48,802 nucleotides of DNA from Methanolobus sp. (GTDB lineage Archaea; Halobacteriota; Methanosarcinia; Methanosarcinales; Methanosarcinaceae): assembly GCF_030682845.1 (NCBI RefSeq), contig NZ_JAUXNK010000043.1, forward strand, positions 1 to 48,802. The letters run 5' to 3'. Every line of letters starts with the position of its first letter. Position 1 is the first letter of the stretch. The notes beneath the pieces are model-generated. The model saw only the letters and a list, made by a program, of their open reading frames with translations. It ran no database searches and was not told the origin of the DNA. A program made the position numbers and the translations under genes. Shown piece after piece: positions 26,538-37,258 of this stretch.

Positions 26538-28256
26538 TTACTTTGCCGGGATGATGAGTGATCTCTCACCAGCAGGCTCGAACTCTCTGAGAGCTCCCCT
26601 ACCGAATTCCTTCCTTGGAGCAGTGAAGTCAAAGGGCAGGAGTTCGTCTGCAAAACAGACCTTGATGAGTGGGTTGACAGCGAATGCGTCTCCACGGCCT
26701 GCGTGTGCAGCGGATGTGATACCGGAGTATCCACCCTGGTGTCCTACGTTCATTGCGTAGTTGGGGTAGTTTGGTCCACGGAGTTCAAGAGCCAGACCTT
26801 CGTCGGACTGGTAGGACAACACGTTTGTTGCACCACACTGGTCCTGGAGGTCGTAACCGAAGAAACCGAGACGGCCGTGTGCTTCCTTGTGCAGGTACAT
26901 TGAGAGGTACCATGCGGAAAGACCGGCATTTCCGTTTCCGGTTGCGATTGCTGTTGCACAGCCTGCTGCTGCGGAAAGGCTTGTTGCCCTCTGGGAACCT
27001 CCGAAGTGGTCCTCGAGTGTGGTCGGGTATTTCTCGTAGTTCTCCAGACCGTAGATTGTGGACTCTGTTGCAATGTCCTTGACAACTTCGAGGGTTGCCT
27101 TGACCTTGTTGTCCTTACCGGTCTTTGCTGCACCATCGTACTTGTCATTGATGTAGTCTACATCGTAGTAGAGGTTGTCATCAAGGATGTTGTTGGTGTA
27201 TGCAGCTGTTGCGTACTGTGTGAAACCGACACCACCGGACATGTATGATCCAAGCCAGATCTGGTCGTAGAGCATACAGCCTCCACCTACTACCTCAAGG
27301 GCGACCTTTGCAGGGTCCTCAGGTGTTACGCGGCTGGTCTGGATGATATCTGCGAAGTGACCGAAGGAGATTCCTCCTGGCTCGTTCGGACCACGTGCAC
27401 GCCTTGCTGGGAGCATCTCACCCATTGAGAGCACACCTGCGTGCTTTGCTGCGTATGAAAGGTCAGCTACTGCTGCCTCACCGGCACACATGCTGTATGC
27501 GGAGATGAAGGACATACCGACCTGCATAGCCATCCACCTGCTTGTCTGTGCACCGTCTGTTACTCTGCTGACGATGGTTGGGATGTGGGCTGCCTGCCAG
27601 CTTGTCTTGCCTATTGCTGCCTTGATGGTCTCTGCCTGGTCTGCAGGGAACTGTTTGTTGATGTCGATAAGGAACTGCTTGTCGATCTCATCTGCAAGTT
27701 CGTCGTCACCGGTGAACACCTTGACGTAACAGTCGTCTACGAGTGCAGGGTGGGTTTCGACCATGTGTTCCTGAACTACTGCTCCACCAGGGAGTGCGTG
27801 GTTGAGGGTCTCAAGGTAGTGGTTGATGGTCTCTGGTGTGACTTCGATACCGAGTCTTTTCTCGAGTGTCTCGTGTGCCATGTCCATACCGACGACCACA
27901 GTCCTCCTGATATCGTCCCACATCTGCTGCATTGCAGCGTTGTTGACGTAGTGGAGGTCATCGATCTCGACCATCATGTCCGTACCGGATATGAAGGATG
28001 GGGTAAGTGCTCTCTGACCGAGTGGTATACCACCGCAGTGCATCATTGGGTTGTAACCGGCAAGCCCTCTCTTCTTTGCAATTTCCTGACCTGCCTTCTT
28101 CATTTCAACTTTACGGGGGTTCTGCTCGACACCAAGCCTGTAGTACTTACCGACCATGTCAGTGATCTCACCACCCTCCATCTTGTTAGATCCATGTTCC
28201 TTTGTGAACTTGATTTCCATGTGTTTTGCAAACATCTTCTTTCTGTCATTTGCCAT
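26538..28256 (-). CDS. mcrA: Methyl-coenzyme M reductase alpha subunit
   Basis: McrA is the catalytic subunit that releases methane from methyl-CoM and coenzyme B using nickel F430. From ATG 28256 (MANDRKKMF) it has 572 residues. Sites of known modifications align: N-methyl-His at H272 (AKHAG), C-methyl-Arg at R286 (LPARRAR), thioglycine at G467 and S-methyl-Cys at C474 ([11 protein letters not shown]); these assignments are by analogy with Methanosarcina (271, 285, 465, 472). Two ATGs nine and six bases upstream are possible, but GAGGTG spacing favours 28256. It is last of mcrBDCGA, 14 bases after mcrG, and ends at a strong terminator. The phrase [19 protein letters not shown] is intact. Confidence 0.98.
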   Translation of the reverse strand: MANDRKKMFAKHMEIKFTKEHGSNKMEGGEITDMVGKYYRLGVEQNPRKVEMKKAGQEIAKKRGLAGYNPMMHCGGIPLGQRALTPSFISGTDMMVEIDDLHYVNNAAMQQMWDDIRRTVVVGMDMAHETLEKRLGIEVTPETINHYLETLNHALPGGAVVQEHMVETHPALVDDCYVKVFTGDDELADEIDKQFLIDINKQFPADQAETIKAAIGKTSWQAAHIPTIVSRVTDGAQTSRWMAMQVGMSFISAYSMCAGEAAVADLSYAAKHAGVLSMGEMLPARRARGPNEPGGISFGHFADIIQTSRVTPEDPAKVALEVVGGGCMLYDQIWLGSYMSGGVGFTQYATAAYTNNILDDNLYYDVDYINDKYDGAAKTGKDNKVKATLEVVKDIATESTIYGLENYEKYPTTLEDHFGGSQRATSLSAAAGCATAIATGNGNAGLSAWYLSMYLHKEAHGRLGFFGYDLQDQCGATNVLSYQSDEGLALELRGPNYPNYAMNVGHQGGYSGITSAAHAGRGDAFAVNPLIKVCFADELLPFDFTAPRKEFGRGALREFEPAGERSLIIPAK

Positions 28257-28270
28257 TATCATCACCTCAT

Positions 28271-29017
28271 TTATTCAGGCTTGAAGCCGTAGATGGTTCT
28301 CTGGTCGAATACTCTGTGGACCCACTCAATGACTTCCTTGTCATTTCTGAATGCGACATTGTCGACACGGTAAATGGTTGTCCTCTTTGCGGCCTCTGCC
28401 TCTGACATTGGCTTTCCTAGGTTGACCTTCTTGTCGATTGGCCTGCCTACCTGGTCCTTGTGCATTATGACGATGTTGCCTTCCTTCCTGGTCCTGTCAA
28501 GCATGTCGAACATTAAGCCATCTTCCGGAAGTCTCAGGGAGTGACCGTGGACTGTTGCGCCCCTCAGGCTTGCAAGTGCCGGACAGGTCATCTCTGTCTC
28601 CAGCTGGAACTTTGCAAGCTGTTCCATGTCCCTCTCACGGGCCTCAACGACCTGACGACCGGAGAGTGTACCTGGGTCGACACCTCTGAAGTTTATAGCT
28701 GCTGCGTATGATCTGAAGTAAGGGGTTGCTGGTGCGTTGTACATAGAGTCAACGAACTGAACGTATCTTACTCTGTCACCGGCCTTTGCGCCTGGTGTTG
28801 CTTCTACGGTCTGCCTTATGGAGCAGTCTGGCTCACCCATTTCTGCAAGTGGTGGGTGGGTGCTTGGGTAGTCACTGCCCGGTGCACGGTGTCCAAGCAT
28901 AAGTGTCAGGTCATCGTCGGAGATGTCTCTGAGCTTCTCCACTTTACCTGACATGTGCTTCCTTCTGTTTTCTGCAACGGATGTTGCTCCTGGATAAAAC
29001 TGTGGTTTATATACCAT
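28271..29017 (-). CDS. mcrG: Methyl-coenzyme M reductase gamma subunit
   Basis: The product is 248 residues from ATG 29017, nine bases after AGGAG. The gamma subunit packs around the active-site channel of the alpha2beta2gamma2 enzyme. Family phrases are [52 protein letters not shown] and [19 protein letters not shown] 29023 is too near the ribosome-binding site. It lies between mcrC and mcrA on one transcript. Confidence 0.98.
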   Translation of the reverse strand: MVYKPQFYPGATSVAENRRKHMSGKVEKLRDISDDDLTLMLGHRAPGSDYPSTHPPLAEMGEPDCSIRQTVEATPGAKAGDRVRYVQFVDSMYNAPATPYFRSYAAAINFRGVDPGTLSGRQVVEARERDMEQLAKFQLETEMTCPALASLRGATVHGHSLRLPEDGLMFDMLDRTRKEGNIVIMHKDQVGRPIDKKVNLGKPMSEAEAAKRTTIYRVDNVAFRNDKEVIEWVHRVFDQRTIYGFKPE

Positions 29018-29029
29018 AATCATTCACTC

Positions 29030-29632
29030 CTAATTCTCTAATGATCTCATTGTGATCTTTACAGCTTTCACGAGTTCGTTCAGCTTTTCCCTTGAACATG
29101 ATTCTCCTCGTGTTACTCCTGTCACAATTTCCATAACCCTTCCTTTTGTCAGAATATCGCTATCTTTAGGTTTCACAAGCCTTGTCTTCACTCCTGCCTC
29201 TGCAAAGTCCTCGAAATCCACAAGAGTCTGGCAGACAACTACTGCAGGAACGCTCGCTTCTTCCAGAATTGCCTTTACTTTCCGTATCACATGGTCCCTT
29301 ATGTTACCTGTGTGAATCACAGCGACCTTGTGCCTGTTTATCTGTGCGACCTCTTCCGGGCTTATCCCGAAAGAACCGGAACCCAGATTCGTGTCCGGCA
29401 CCCCTGAACCTGTGTTCAGGACCATTACACTTACCTGTATCTCTTCACGACGCATTCCATATGTGAGTTCACATACGGGTTTTGTGATATGCCTTCTCCC
29501 GGGACTCATTGCAACAGCAATTACATCAGCTCTGCCGGTTTCAGAGATGGTTCCGCGCTGAGCGAGCCCTCCTCCTCTGCCAAGGCCCATGCCGTGCCTG
29601 CAATCAACAACCTGCGTCTCCCGGTCGAACAT
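29030..29632 (-). CDS. mcrC: Methyl-coenzyme M reductase operon protein C
   Basis: The product is 200 residues. McrC is not part of the final enzyme; it has been found in the ATP-dependent complex that reduces and activates Ni in Mcr. Family phrases are VDCRHGMGLGRGGGLAQRG, GRRHITKPVCELTYGMR and NTGSGVPDTNLGSGSFG. Cysteines C11 and C53 are kept. It starts four bases after the mcrD stop, so translation is probably coupled. Confidence 0.96.
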   Translation of the reverse strand: MFDRETQVVDCRHGMGLGRGGGLAQRGTISETGRADVIAVAMSPGRRHITKPVCELTYGMRREEIQVSVMVLNTGSGVPDTNLGSGSFGISPEEVAQINRHKVAVIHTGNIRDHVIRKVKAILEEASVPAVVVCQTLVDFEDFAEAGVKTRLVKPKDSDILTKGRVMEIVTGVTRGESCSREKLNELVKAVKITMRSLEN

Positions 29633-29636
29633 AATA

Positions 29637-30128
29637 TCACTCGCTTTTCTTATTCAGGATACATATGGGTTTTTTACTCAGCTTGCCCTTTGGATCGGCC
29701 ATTCCAAGCAACATAGGATCCGCATCCGGCCCGCGTTTTGCGTAATCGGTAACGGTCTGTATGGTTGGTATGAAAAGACCTTCCCTGAACTCATACGAGA
29801 ACGGGAGCAATCTGTCACAGATCTCTCTGATGTTTTCCTTTACATCGGCATCGGTAACTTCCAGACGAACGCCACCTACGCTCACTTCAAGGTCGATCTC
29901 CTGGCCGGCAACCACTATCACCTTGTTTGCAGGGTGATTAACGATTTCGCCGGTAGCAGGACCATAAGGTACTGTTTGCGGGATCCTGGGTCCGTGAACG
30001 AAGAACCTGACAACGCCTTCCAGCATAGCTATCTCATTGAGTAATGCCTCGGCTGTATCTGGATTTAACAGCCTGCTGGGATATATCTCAAGTTGCAGGT
30101 AATCTGTATTTGGAGAAGCATCGGACAT
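29637..30128 (-). CDS. mcrD: Methyl-coenzyme M reductase operon protein D
   Basis: The product is 163 residues. McrD is an accessory protein thought to act as a chaperone or F430 delivery factor in Mcr maturation. Family phrases are YLQLEIYPSRLLNPDTAEAL, FFVHGPRIPQTVPYGPATG and ICILNKKSE at the end. It begins 40 bases after the mcrB stop with an AAAGGTT site upstream and is followed closely by mcrC. Confidence 0.95.
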   Translation of the reverse strand: MSDASPNTDYLQLEIYPSRLLNPDTAEALLNEIAMLEGVVRFFVHGPRIPQTVPYGPATGEIVNHPANKVIVVAGQEIDLEVSVGGVRLEVTDADVKENIREICDRLLPFSYEFREGLFIPTIQTVTDYAKRGPDADPMLLGMADPKGKLSKKPICILNKKSE

Positions 30129-30168
30129 ATTTGTTTAACCTTTGGATATTCTAACTGGGTTTTGTGCC

Positions 30169-31473
30169 TTAGAGAGCTCCTGCTACTGCCTTTATAGGCT
30201 CCTTGAACTCTGGTATTGATCCAAACACGCTGCCCACAAGTGCAGATGTCTTCTCGACTGTGAACATCTGTGTACCTGCATCAAGTGAAACTGCTGCGCA
30301 GACACATGGAATTGCGAAACCTCTGGAGTGCCTGGTCACAACGTGGTTACCGTTGAAGATACCTGGTCCGCCGCCGCCGTAAATGGAGTGGCTGAAGAAG
30401 GAGAAACCGACAGCTGTACCCTGGGATCTGCCCATGTCACAGCCTGGAAGACCTGTTTCTTTCTCGAGGATGTCGTTGAAGTACAGCAGAGTTGATGATA
30501 CATTCTGAGCTGCCCTGGCTGCACCACAGTTTACCATGGTAGCTGCAAGCTGACCTGCTGCTGCACATGCATTCCACATTGAGACATCGTTTGCCTTGTA
30601 GAAGTTGTATCCGGATGGTGCTGTCTTGTCAACAGATATGATACCTGCTTCAAGAGCCTTGTCGACCACGGACTGGACTACAGTACCGATAGTACCGTTC
30701 TTACCGTTCTCTTTTACGAGGTCGAAAACGATGTTGTTTGCGTTAAGACCCTGGAATGCAAGACCAAGTAACTGGTGCCTTTCGAAAGGACCAACAGCGT
30801 TACCCATCTCGTACATGCCTACCTGCTCAAAGATTGAGGAAAGTGCTGCTGCATTCATTGCCTTCTTGCCGGTGATTGCTGCAACGTGGTTTGTAGTGAT
30901 GTTCCTGAGTGAGAAACCAAGACCTTCGTTGTTCTGTGGGATACTGAGGATCGATGCAATGTTTCCGCCCATCATGTCCATGGTCTGTGGGTAGCTTCCC
31001 CATACCGCAGACTTGACGATTGGTGCGTCGAACATGTCAGTCTTGTACATGTCGATGATTGCCTGAACGACTGCTGCACCGGTCACAGTGCTTGCAGACA
31101 CATAGTCAGCGCCTACAAGTGCCCTTACGCTTGGAACCTGTACAAGGAGCTGTTTTCCGCCTGCCAGTACCTTTACATTGGTGTCATCGCCTTCTTTTGC
31201 CATGACAAAGCCTTTAACTGCGTCCTGGATTGCGCTTGCGTTGGCAACAACATCGTACTTGAGTTCCCTTCCAAGTATCTTGCGTCCGAGGCCGCCCATC
31301 TTTCCGCTCTCGAGAGCTTTCTCGATGCCGGCAAGGTTGACTGCAACGGTTCTCTTGGTATCCTTAATGATGTTTTGAATTGCTGCGTTTCTTGTTGGCG
31401 CAATATCCATAAGATCGACACCACTTTCCAGCAATTTACCTCTATCGTCGTAAATGTCTATTTTATCAGACAC
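30169..31473 (-). CDS. mcrB: Methyl-coenzyme M reductase beta subunit
   Basis: The product is 434 residues. The beta subunit forms part of the F430 and coenzyme B channel. Family phrases are [27 protein letters not shown]-like [20 protein letters not shown], and [20 protein letters not shown] near the C terminus. The start is GTG with a perfect AGGAGG eight to nine bases upstream, which decides it. It is first of the operon, after a leader of roughly 120-180 bases. Confidence 0.98.
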   Translation of the reverse strand: MSDKIDIYDDRGKLLESGVDLMDIAPTRNAAIQNIIKDTKRTVAVNLAGIEKALESGKMGGLGRKILGRELKYDVVANASAIQDAVKGFVMAKEGDDTNVKVLAGGKQLLVQVPSVRALVGADYVSASTVTGAAVVQAIIDMYKTDMFDAPIVKSAVWGSYPQTMDMMGGNIASILSIPQNNEGLGFSLRNITTNHVAAITGKKAMNAAALSSIFEQVGMYEMGNAVGPFERHQLLGLAFQGLNANNIVFDLVKENGKNGTIGTVVQSVVDKALEAGIISVDKTAPSGYNFYKANDVSMWNACAAAGQLAATMVNCGAARAAQNVSSTLLYFNDILEKETGLPGCDMGRSQGTAVGFSFFSHSIYGGGGPGIFNGNHVVTRHSRGFAIPCVCAAVSLDAGTQMFTVEKTSALVGSVFGSIPEFKEPIKAVAGAL

Positions 31474-31671
31474 GTGTATTTTCCTCCTATGTTCTTATTC
31501 AGAAATCACCCAATCGGAAATGTACAGTTCGAGTCACTGATGAACAATTACTCTGTACCACATACTTCCTGTACGAAAAATCTCCATTGGGAATTCTCGG
31601 AACTATTAAGTAACGATGGTGTTTAAACCTTTTGCATCATAGTGCTCCCAATCCCGCAATCATCGGACAGG

Positions 31672-31684
31672 AATATAAAATATT
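31672..31684 (-). promoter_or_regulatory. Candidate TATA box of the mcr operon
   Basis: Minus-strand ATATTTTATATTC is a good archaeal TATA sequence. It would start transcription near 31648-31652 and leave a leader of about 175 bases. GGTTTAAAC at about 31621-31629 is a second candidate giving a shorter leader. In the transcribed leader the word TGTAC occurs three times on the plus strand (31521, 31554, 31570). Confidence 0.45.
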
Positions 31685-31797
31685 TTTGAGATATGACCTT
31701 TTTTCACCTGAAACGTACCTCAGGTCCTATTAAACAATGCACTCAATATGAGTTGGATCGGGGATCAAAAAAGATAGATAATAATGTATCGCAAAAG

Positions 31798-31831
31798 TTT
31801 AAATAATACAAATAGTGTCTAAAAAACACTA
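31798..31831 (+). promoter_or_regulatory. mmp10 promoter with inverted repeat at the start codon
   Basis: A TATA element TTTAAATAA at 31798-31806 lies about 27 bases before the mmp10 ATG, and there is no Shine-Dalgarno, so the mRNA is probably leaderless. TAGTGT (31813-31818) and ACACTA (31826-31831) form an inverted repeat with a seven-base spacer that reaches into the ATG. This could be an operator. Confidence 0.5.
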
Positions 31832-33066
31832 TGGAAATCATCGCAGATGTGGGAGGGAATCCCGGCATTGATTGCAAGGGATTTTGCACATATTGTTATT
31901 TCAAAAAGGTAAAAGAAGTACAGCCTTTTGGATGCAAGTACTGTTTTCCGTTCATAAAAGGTTGCGACTATTGCACCAGAGGGGTACGGGAATCATACTC
32001 GGGATTCAAGCCTGCTGAATACGTGTTCCAGGAAACGTACCAGAAGATGCGCTTCAACCAGGAGAACATCGATAAGATAACCATCAGCGGAGGAGGAGAT
32101 GTAAGCTGCTACCCCGAACTGATGCCGCTGGTTGCCAACCTTTCACAGTTCGGACTGCCCATCCACCTGGGATACACCAGTGGCAAGGGTTTCAGTGAAG
32201 GCAATGAAGCTGAATTCTTCATAAATTACGGAGTTACCGAAGTTTCATTTACTGTTTTCGCAACAGACCCCGGGATACGCGGAAAGTATATGAATGATAT
32301 GCATCCGGGGGCATCATTGCAGGTCCTCAGGGACTTCTGCAGCAGCTGTGATGTTTATGCAGCCATTGTGGTCATACCCGGAATAAACGACGGAGAAGTG
32401 CTTGAGAACACCCTTGGAGATCTTGAGGCCATGGGAGCAAAGGGAGCCATACTAATGCGCTTTGCCAACAGGCTCGATGAAGGCCTCATACTCAATAACG
32501 CTCCTGTAATGGAGGGGATAGAGAGCCACAGCATAGAAGAGTTCACCAGTATCGTCCGTCAGGCTGCTCAGAGGCATAAGCTGAGAATCACAGGCACCCC
32601 GCTCGAAGACCCCCTTACAGGTTCACCCTTTGCAATCAGGAATGAAAAAGATGCGCTTGCGCAGCTTCCGGCAGTCACAAAAGAGGCCACACTGCTTACA
32701 AGCAGGGCCGCAGCAGAAAGGCTTGCTGAGGTTTTCAGTAAACTGGGCAGCAGCGTAAATGTGGTTGCCGCAGGAAAAGATATCGGGTGCCTTATCACCA
32801 TACAGGATCTGCAAGCTCTGGACCTTAATGGGATCAAAGAGACAGTGATAATTCCCGGAAGGGCTTTCGTGCATGATCCGGAGGCAAAGAAAATGCTCTC
32901 AAGGGACGGTGTCGACAGGTTCGTACGCAGGGGACCGGATATGTTGAGCTATGATGGTGAAATGTCGATCGGGATGACAAAAAAGGAAGTCCTTGAGTTT
33001 GAGATTAAGCAATTCACAGAGCTCATACAGGAAATAAACGCTATCGGACTTCCGCTTAAGAAATGA
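31831..33066 (+). CDS. mmp10: Methanogenesis marker 10: radical SAM McrA-arginine methyltransferase
   Basis: Mmp10 is a cobalamin-dependent radical SAM enzyme that C-methylates an arginine of McrA (R286 here). The product is 411 residues. The cluster motif is C15-x3-C19-x2-C22 (CKGFCTYC). A second set, C35, C38, C45 and C48 ([15 protein letters not shown]), matches the four-cysteine mononuclear iron site described for Methanosarcina Mmp10. [14 protein letters not shown] is the SAM-binding GGE-like stretch. It is divergent from mcrB, whose operon makes its substrate, over a 357-base intergenic region. It ends three bases before the convergent polC stop. Confidence 0.95.
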   Translation: MEIIADVGGNPGIDCKGFCTYCYFKKVKEVQPFGCKYCFPFIKGCDYCTRGVRESYSGFKPAEYVFQETYQKMRFNQENIDKITISGGGDVSCYPELMPLVANLSQFGLPIHLGYTSGKGFSEGNEAEFFINYGVTEVSFTVFATDPGIRGKYMNDMHPGASLQVLRDFCSSCDVYAAIVVIPGINDGEVLENTLGDLEAMGAKGAILMRFANRLDEGLILNNAPVMEGIESHSIEEFTSIVRQAAQRHKLRITGTPLEDPLTGSPFAIRNEKDALAQLPAVTKEATLLTSRAAAERLAEVFSKLGSSVNVVAAGKDIGCLITIQDLQALDLNGIKETVIIPGRAFVHDPEAKKMLSRDGVDRFVRRGPDMLSYDGEMSIGMTKKEVLEFEIKQFTELIQEINAIGLPLKK

Positions 33067-33069
33067 TAC

Positions 33070-36000
33070 CTACATGAACTCAGATAGACCCACCTGCCTG
33101 GACTTATCATTCTCGAACAGGGACTTCATGTCCAGTCCCAGGAGATCTATCCTCTGTTTCGTATAACTTGAGACATTGTACTTTTCCGCAACTCTTTTTG
33201 AAACTTCCAGATACTTCTTGACTGCTCCTTCGTGGACAGTAAGTACTACATTCCCTCCACATTTGGGGCAGGCACCTGTCAGCGGTGGCCGCCTGAACTT
33301 GGCGGCGCATTTCATGCACCTTGTACCCTGCCTTGAGAAAGCCCTGAGATTACCGAACATATCGGGCAGGAAATGGGATATGAGCACCCTTTCAGCAACA
33401 TCTGCCGCGTCAACAGCACGTATCTTGTCTGCCAGGGCGAGTTGCGCGTCCATTTTATCCACCATGCTGCCAAGTGTCTTGTAGGCGCAGTGCAGGGGCC
33501 CTGCAGCAATATCGGTAGTATCATGAGTGAACATGAAATTATCATACTGCAGAGGCGTATTGAGCCTGCGGCTCACAAGGTCTATGATCTTCTCGAAATC
33601 CTTGGGGTTGGGGTACAGAAGGGTCGCCTCATAGAATTCAAGCGGGTAATGGTCACATACGTCGATATTGTGAGCTTCCTTATCAACTTCGCTCGGATCT
33701 ATCCTGGTGGTAAGCACAAGAGGAGCATCCATCTTTCCGCCTCTCTTATCCGGAAGATAGTCACGCGAGAAGTTCAGCAGCCCATCCATAAGCAACATGA
33801 CACAGTCCTCATCACCATCACAGTTGCGCCTCTTTGCAGCATGGAAGAAGGGATGGGCGTAACCTACCGAAGCTTTTGTGAAACCTACCAGCCTGCCAAG
33901 CACACCCGCGGAGGTGTGAGGAGCAAGACCCATAACAAGCGCACCAACCAGATCCTCAATCACCTCAGCATTATAGAAAGGCTCCTCTTTATAATATTTC
34001 ACAAGCAGGTCATCGATATACCTGGTCGTGCGCATCAGGTATTCGGCGCAGTCATAAGAAACGACGATATCCTGCACTTTCAGGCATACAACCTGATCTT
34101 CGTTTTCAATAGTTTTTCCATAAATATCCTCAGTATATCCGAGGTCATGCAGCATATCAACAGTGATGCCAAGCTCATCAGCCCGGATATGTGTCAGGGG
34201 GATATCCGACATATCATACCTTACAGTCCCGTCCTTGAAAGTGAAGATATCATGCTTTGCCCTTAGTATGCCTTTCTCCAGAGGTTCCGGAGTCATGTCC
34301 CTGGACATCATCCGCTTAACACCTTTGAGCTGCTCTATATTGCTTTCACGCTCTCCAAGCCTCTCGAACGCGCCCTGGTAAATGCTCTTAAAATCAATTG
34401 CCTGCATCTTTACACAAGTTGTCTTTGTGCCGCATTTGGGACACTCCGGCTTCTGCACAGATATGCCGCACCTTGGGCAGGACAACTTCGGGATAGTGAA
34501 TTCCCCACAACCGCAACGATATTCGTAGTTGTTGGTACCGCATGACGGACATACCCTGTTGCCTATCTCAACATTGATAAGCCCCACCTTCTCGTTCATT
34601 GACGCCTTATAGCTGGCAGCAGTCTCCAGTTTCCTTGTATTGCCGCCGGTATCACCTATAGGGAACAGTACATGAGGAGCAGGAGACATCTTCCTTTTAT
34701 TGGACTTCTCAGGCCGACCCATCCTTGCACCTATTCTCATAGGAGCACGTGCACGTACTTTAAGGCCGCTTACATGGTTGGTCGCATCGAGCGCATCCCC
34801 CGATGGAAGAGAGTCCCATTGTTTCCTTAGAGCCTCATCAAGACCAAGGCACCGGATGAAGGGTTTTGGAGTCCCGATACTTATCTTTTCGTCTCTTATC
34901 CTATGAGGCACCAGCAACTTCTCAAGAATCACCTTGATACCGTTCTCAATGGATAGTTCAAAGGGGAGGTCGAGGCAATTTCCGTCCCCGATTGATCCAA
35001 GGGAGGATACAAAAGAAGATAAAGTGGCGAACTCCACCACAGTTATATCATGCCAGAGATAAGTGAACTTGGGATGCAGCGGAACACCATAAGTCCTGCA
35101 TAGTTCAAGCGCAAGCTCCTGAGAGGGATCTTTCAGCTCAGGCATATCGGGTCCCCTGCCATTCGCAAGTTTCTCATATTCCTGTATCCACCATTCAAAG
35201 CAATAGGAAGCCGGGATCAGAGGATGATTATTCTCCAGGAAATCGCCATAATTTATGAGGATCTCGCCGATATCTATAATGCATTCCACTTCTGGATGCA
35301 GTTCATAAGCTATCTTTTCATCATCTATCCTGAGAACATCCCCCGATTTTAGTCTTACAGTGGGTCCCTCCAGAGAATCAACCGGAGCCATTCCTGCCGC
35401 TTTCCCGGGACGTTCGACCTTGAGCTGTGTGCCTGCAACAACAAAACTATCCAGTATGACCATGCTTGCAGGGCTTATCCCTGCTGCGGCAAAAGATGTG
35501 TTTCTTGACCTGCCATACCTTAGCCTGAAACCTCCCGGCCGCATGGGATGCGAGAATACCGGCCTGCCTGCTATCAGGTCGGTCAGATATTTGTCTTTAG
35601 GCTTGACACCTTTTGAATCATCCTTACTTTCATCACTTTTTATACCGGATATGAGTTTATTGAGCCAGTCCCAGCCATCCAGTTCAAGTTTGTTGACATG
35701 CTTTAGAACCTTGGGAGCCTTCAGTGCCAGCCCTTCCGCAAGCACAAGGGCCATTCCTCCGCGTACCCTGTTGGTCTGGATCCTTTCCAGATTGCGATGA
35801 CCTTCCACCTCTTCAGCTTCAGTGGGTTCCCCGTCAATGCATATAGGACAGTTCTCAACGATGAGCCTGATCTCATCTTCCGAGGGAGTGTACTGCAATG
35901 TAGCCACGCGCCTGTAAAGGAGGATTTCCTCAATGTACCTTTCAACTTCTTCCTTGCGCGGTTTGTACCTGTCAATTCCCACAGCACGCCTTACGTAGTC

Positions 36001-36489
36001 ACCCACAAGCACGGACAATGCCTGGGCTGTGCCTCCTGCGCTTCGTATCGGACCAGCATAAAAGATACTGATATACTCTGAGCCATCATCGTTCTTGCCT
36101 ATATCCACACGATCGATACCTTCAATTGGTGCGGCAACAACACCCTCTGTAAGCATTGCAACGGAAACACGGATAGCAGCCTCTATTGCCGCAACTCTTG
36201 AAGGGAATTCACCCACAATACCTTCCGCAACTGCTTTACCGATGGCAAGAGCACCTTCTTCACGGGACATGGTCTCCTCGAATATGCGTATCTGCGCAGC
36301 CACGCCTTTCACACCAATGAGGTTCTCGACCCTGTCAGCCATATCCTTTGCAAGAGGGATTTCCACCCATGGTTTTGGGTCCTTGCCCTTGGAGCGTGCC
36401 CTGTTGGCAATCTCTATCTCATGTTTCAGATCTGACTCAAGTCCTTCAAAATAAGCTTTCATGGAGTCGCTTACAACTATCTCGCCCAT
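33070..36489 (-). CDS. polC: DNA polymerase D large subunit (DP2)
   Basis: This is the catalytic subunit of the euryarchaeal replicative polymerase PolD. It has 1139 residues, normal for an intein-free protein. The catalytic stretch [16 protein letters not shown] lies near residue 890. Zinc-binding cysteine clusters lie about 645-690 ([19 protein letters not shown]) and about 1058-1080 ([14 protein letters not shown]). No intein block is inserted at the catalytic site, where many archaea carry one. ATG 36489 begins [23 protein letters not shown]-like TTTTTATACT lies near 36537-36548 on the minus strand, with a tandem TACGTAG repeat between it and the start. The exonuclease subunit DP1 is not in the window. 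Confidence 0.97.
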   Translation of the reverse strand: MGEIVVSDSMKAYFEGLESDLKHEIEIANRARSKGKDPKPWVEIPLAKDMADRVENLIGVKGVAAQIRIFEETMSREEGALAIGKAVAEGIVGEFPSRVAAIEAAIRVSVAMLTEGVVAAPIEGIDRVDIGKNDDGSEYISIFYAGPIRSAGGTAQALSVLVGDYVRRAVGIDRYKPRKEEVERYIEEILLYRRVATLQYTPSEDEIRLIVENCPICIDGEPTEAEEVEGHRNLERIQTNRVRGGMALVLAEGLALKAPKVLKHVNKLELDGWDWLNKLISGIKSDESKDDSKGVKPKDKYLTDLIAGRPVFSHPMRPGGFRLRYGRSRNTSFAAAGISPASMVILDSFVVAGTQLKVERPGKAAGMAPVDSLEGPTVRLKSGDVLRIDDEKIAYELHPEVECIIDIGEILINYGDFLENNHPLIPASYCFEWWIQEYEKLANGRGPDMPELKDPSQELALELCRTYGVPLHPKFTYLWHDITVVEFATLSSFVSSLGSIGDGNCLDLPFELSIENGIKVILEKLLVPHRIRDEKISIGTPKPFIRCLGLDEALRKQWDSLPSGDALDATNHVSGLKVRARAPMRIGARMGRPEKSNKRKMSPAPHVLFPIGDTGGNTRKLETAASYKASMNEKVGLINVEIGNRVCPSCGTNNYEYRCGCGEFTIPKLSCPRCGISVQKPECPKCGTKTTCVKMQAIDFKSIYQGAFERLGERESNIEQLKGVKRMMSRDMTPEPLEKGILRAKHDIFTFKDGTVRYDMSDIPLTHIRADELGITVDMLHDLGYTEDIYGKTIENEDQVVCLKVQDIVVSYDCAEYLMRTTRYIDDLLVKYYKEEPFYNAEVIEDLVGALVMGLAPHTSAGVLGRLVGFTKASVGYAHPFFHAAKRRNCDGDEDCVMLLMDGLLNFSRDYLPDKRGGKMDAPLVLTTRIDPSEVDKEAHNIDVCDHYPLEFYEATLLYPNPKDFEKIIDLVSRRLNTPLQYDNFMFTHDTTDIAAGPLHCAYKTLGSMVDKMDAQLALADKIRAVDAADVAERVLISHFLPDMFGNLRAFSRQGTRCMKCAAKFRRPPLTGACPKCGGNVVLTVHEGAVKKYLEVSKRVAEKYNVSSYTKQRIDLLGLDMKSLFENDKSRQVGLSEFM

Positions 36490-36683
36490 TCATAACCTCT
36501 GCAGATGACCAGTTTATCTACGTACTACGTACCTGAGTATAAAAAGTATTGTCCTGCACAAAAAACGGTTATTAAGCCTACATAAAATGAGTAGTATATA
36601 ATCTAGGGAAGGAGACATGATAGCACCTGCCCGCCAATATAAAGAATAAGACGTTTTTAAATTTGTCAGGTCGCGGCCTATAC

Positions 36684-36896
36684 CTAGCGAACGTCAAGCT
36701 CACTTGCAAGGTCTTTATACACGCGGCCTTTGTCTGTTGTGACGAACAGGTTACCCTTTTGTTCGATCAACTGTTTGTCTTCGAGTCGTTCCAGATATTT
36801 ATTCGCTATTGTTGAATTCAAGTTGGCCCCATATACGATTTGCGTTTTCTTGGCACCGTTCATAGCAATCTTCAAGATCGCAAGCGTAATGTCCAA
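36684..36896 (-). CDS. Small winged-helix DNA-binding protein
   Basis: From TTG 36896 the product is 70 residues. It is a single winged helix: DITLAILKIAMNGAKKTQIV, then YGANLNSTIANKYLERLEDK (recognition helix) and the wing LIEQKGNLFVTTDKGRVY. Archaeal relatives usually begin with M-(R/K)RS-x-L-(D/E)-I. The bases upstream encode IRRSRLD in frame but offer no ATG, GTG or TTG, only ATC (36909-36911) and ATT (36915-36917) after a G-run. The start is therefore unsettled. It lies upstream of, and divergent from, a palindrome and the tRNA-Leu/fumarase unit. Confidence 0.75.
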   Translation of the reverse strand: MDITLAILKIAMNGAKKTQIVYGANLNSTIANKYLERLEDKQLIEQKGNLFVTTDKGRVYKDLASELDVR

Positions 36897-37006
36897 TCTA
36901 CTTCTTCTGATAAGAATGCCCCCCAGCTTCTTTATACAGTAATTTCCCGATTAGTACTCACGGGTCGATAAAAGAATATTGAGACGCAAATATTTAACCT
37001 AATCGT

Positions 37007-37026
37007 TTTGGAATATTCTTTCCAAA
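37007..37026. promoter_or_regulatory. 20-base palindrome TTTGGAA-N6-TTCCAAA
   Basis: A perfect inverted repeat with seven-base arms lies 25 bases before a strong TATA box (37051-37061) and about 110 bases upstream of the divergent winged-helix gene. Size and spacing fit a dimeric winged-helix site. Confidence 0.45.
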
Positions 37027-37050
37027 TACCATTCAAGAACAAAAAACCCT

Positions 37051-37061
37051 TTTATATAAGA
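37051..37061 (+). promoter_or_regulatory. TATA box upstream of tRNA-Leu/fumarase
   Basis: TTTTATATAAG is a near-ideal archaeal TATA element; transcription would start near 37080. A second weaker element, ATTTATAATT, at about 37113-37122 lies closer to the tRNA. Confidence 0.55.
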
Positions 37062-37157
37062 GGATAGCAATAATCGACCGGACTATATCCGGCAACAGGC
37101 GGACAACAGATAGATTTATAATTAATACCGATGTAGAATTGTCGAAAATCTCATATT

Positions 37158-37243
37158 GCGGGAGTAACCAAGCGGCCAAAGGTGGTAGACTCAAGATCTT
37201 CTCGCGAAGGCGTTCGGGGGTTCGAATCCCTTCTCCCGCACCA
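37158..37243 (+). tRNA. tRNA-Leu(CAA)
   Basis: The acceptor GCGGGAG pairs with CTCCCGC. The anticodon loop CTCAAGA gives CAA. A long variable arm (TCTCGCGAAGGCG region) and T-loop TTCGAAT are present. Discriminator A is followed by an encoded CCA, unlike the three tRNAs near 3.2 kb. The fumarase TTG start lies 15 bases beyond the CCA. Confidence 0.93.
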
Positions 37244-37258
37244 TACAGGTGATTTTTT

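Noticed and set aside
26538-31473. Horizontally acquired or alternative Mcr (Acr-like) operon
   Set aside because: Gene content mcrBDCGA, subunit lengths and McrA residues match ordinary Methanosarcinales Mcr, with mmp10 alongside.
33070-36489. Intein in DNA polymerase DP2
   Set aside because: The protein is of normal length and the catalytic stretch near residue 890 is continuous.
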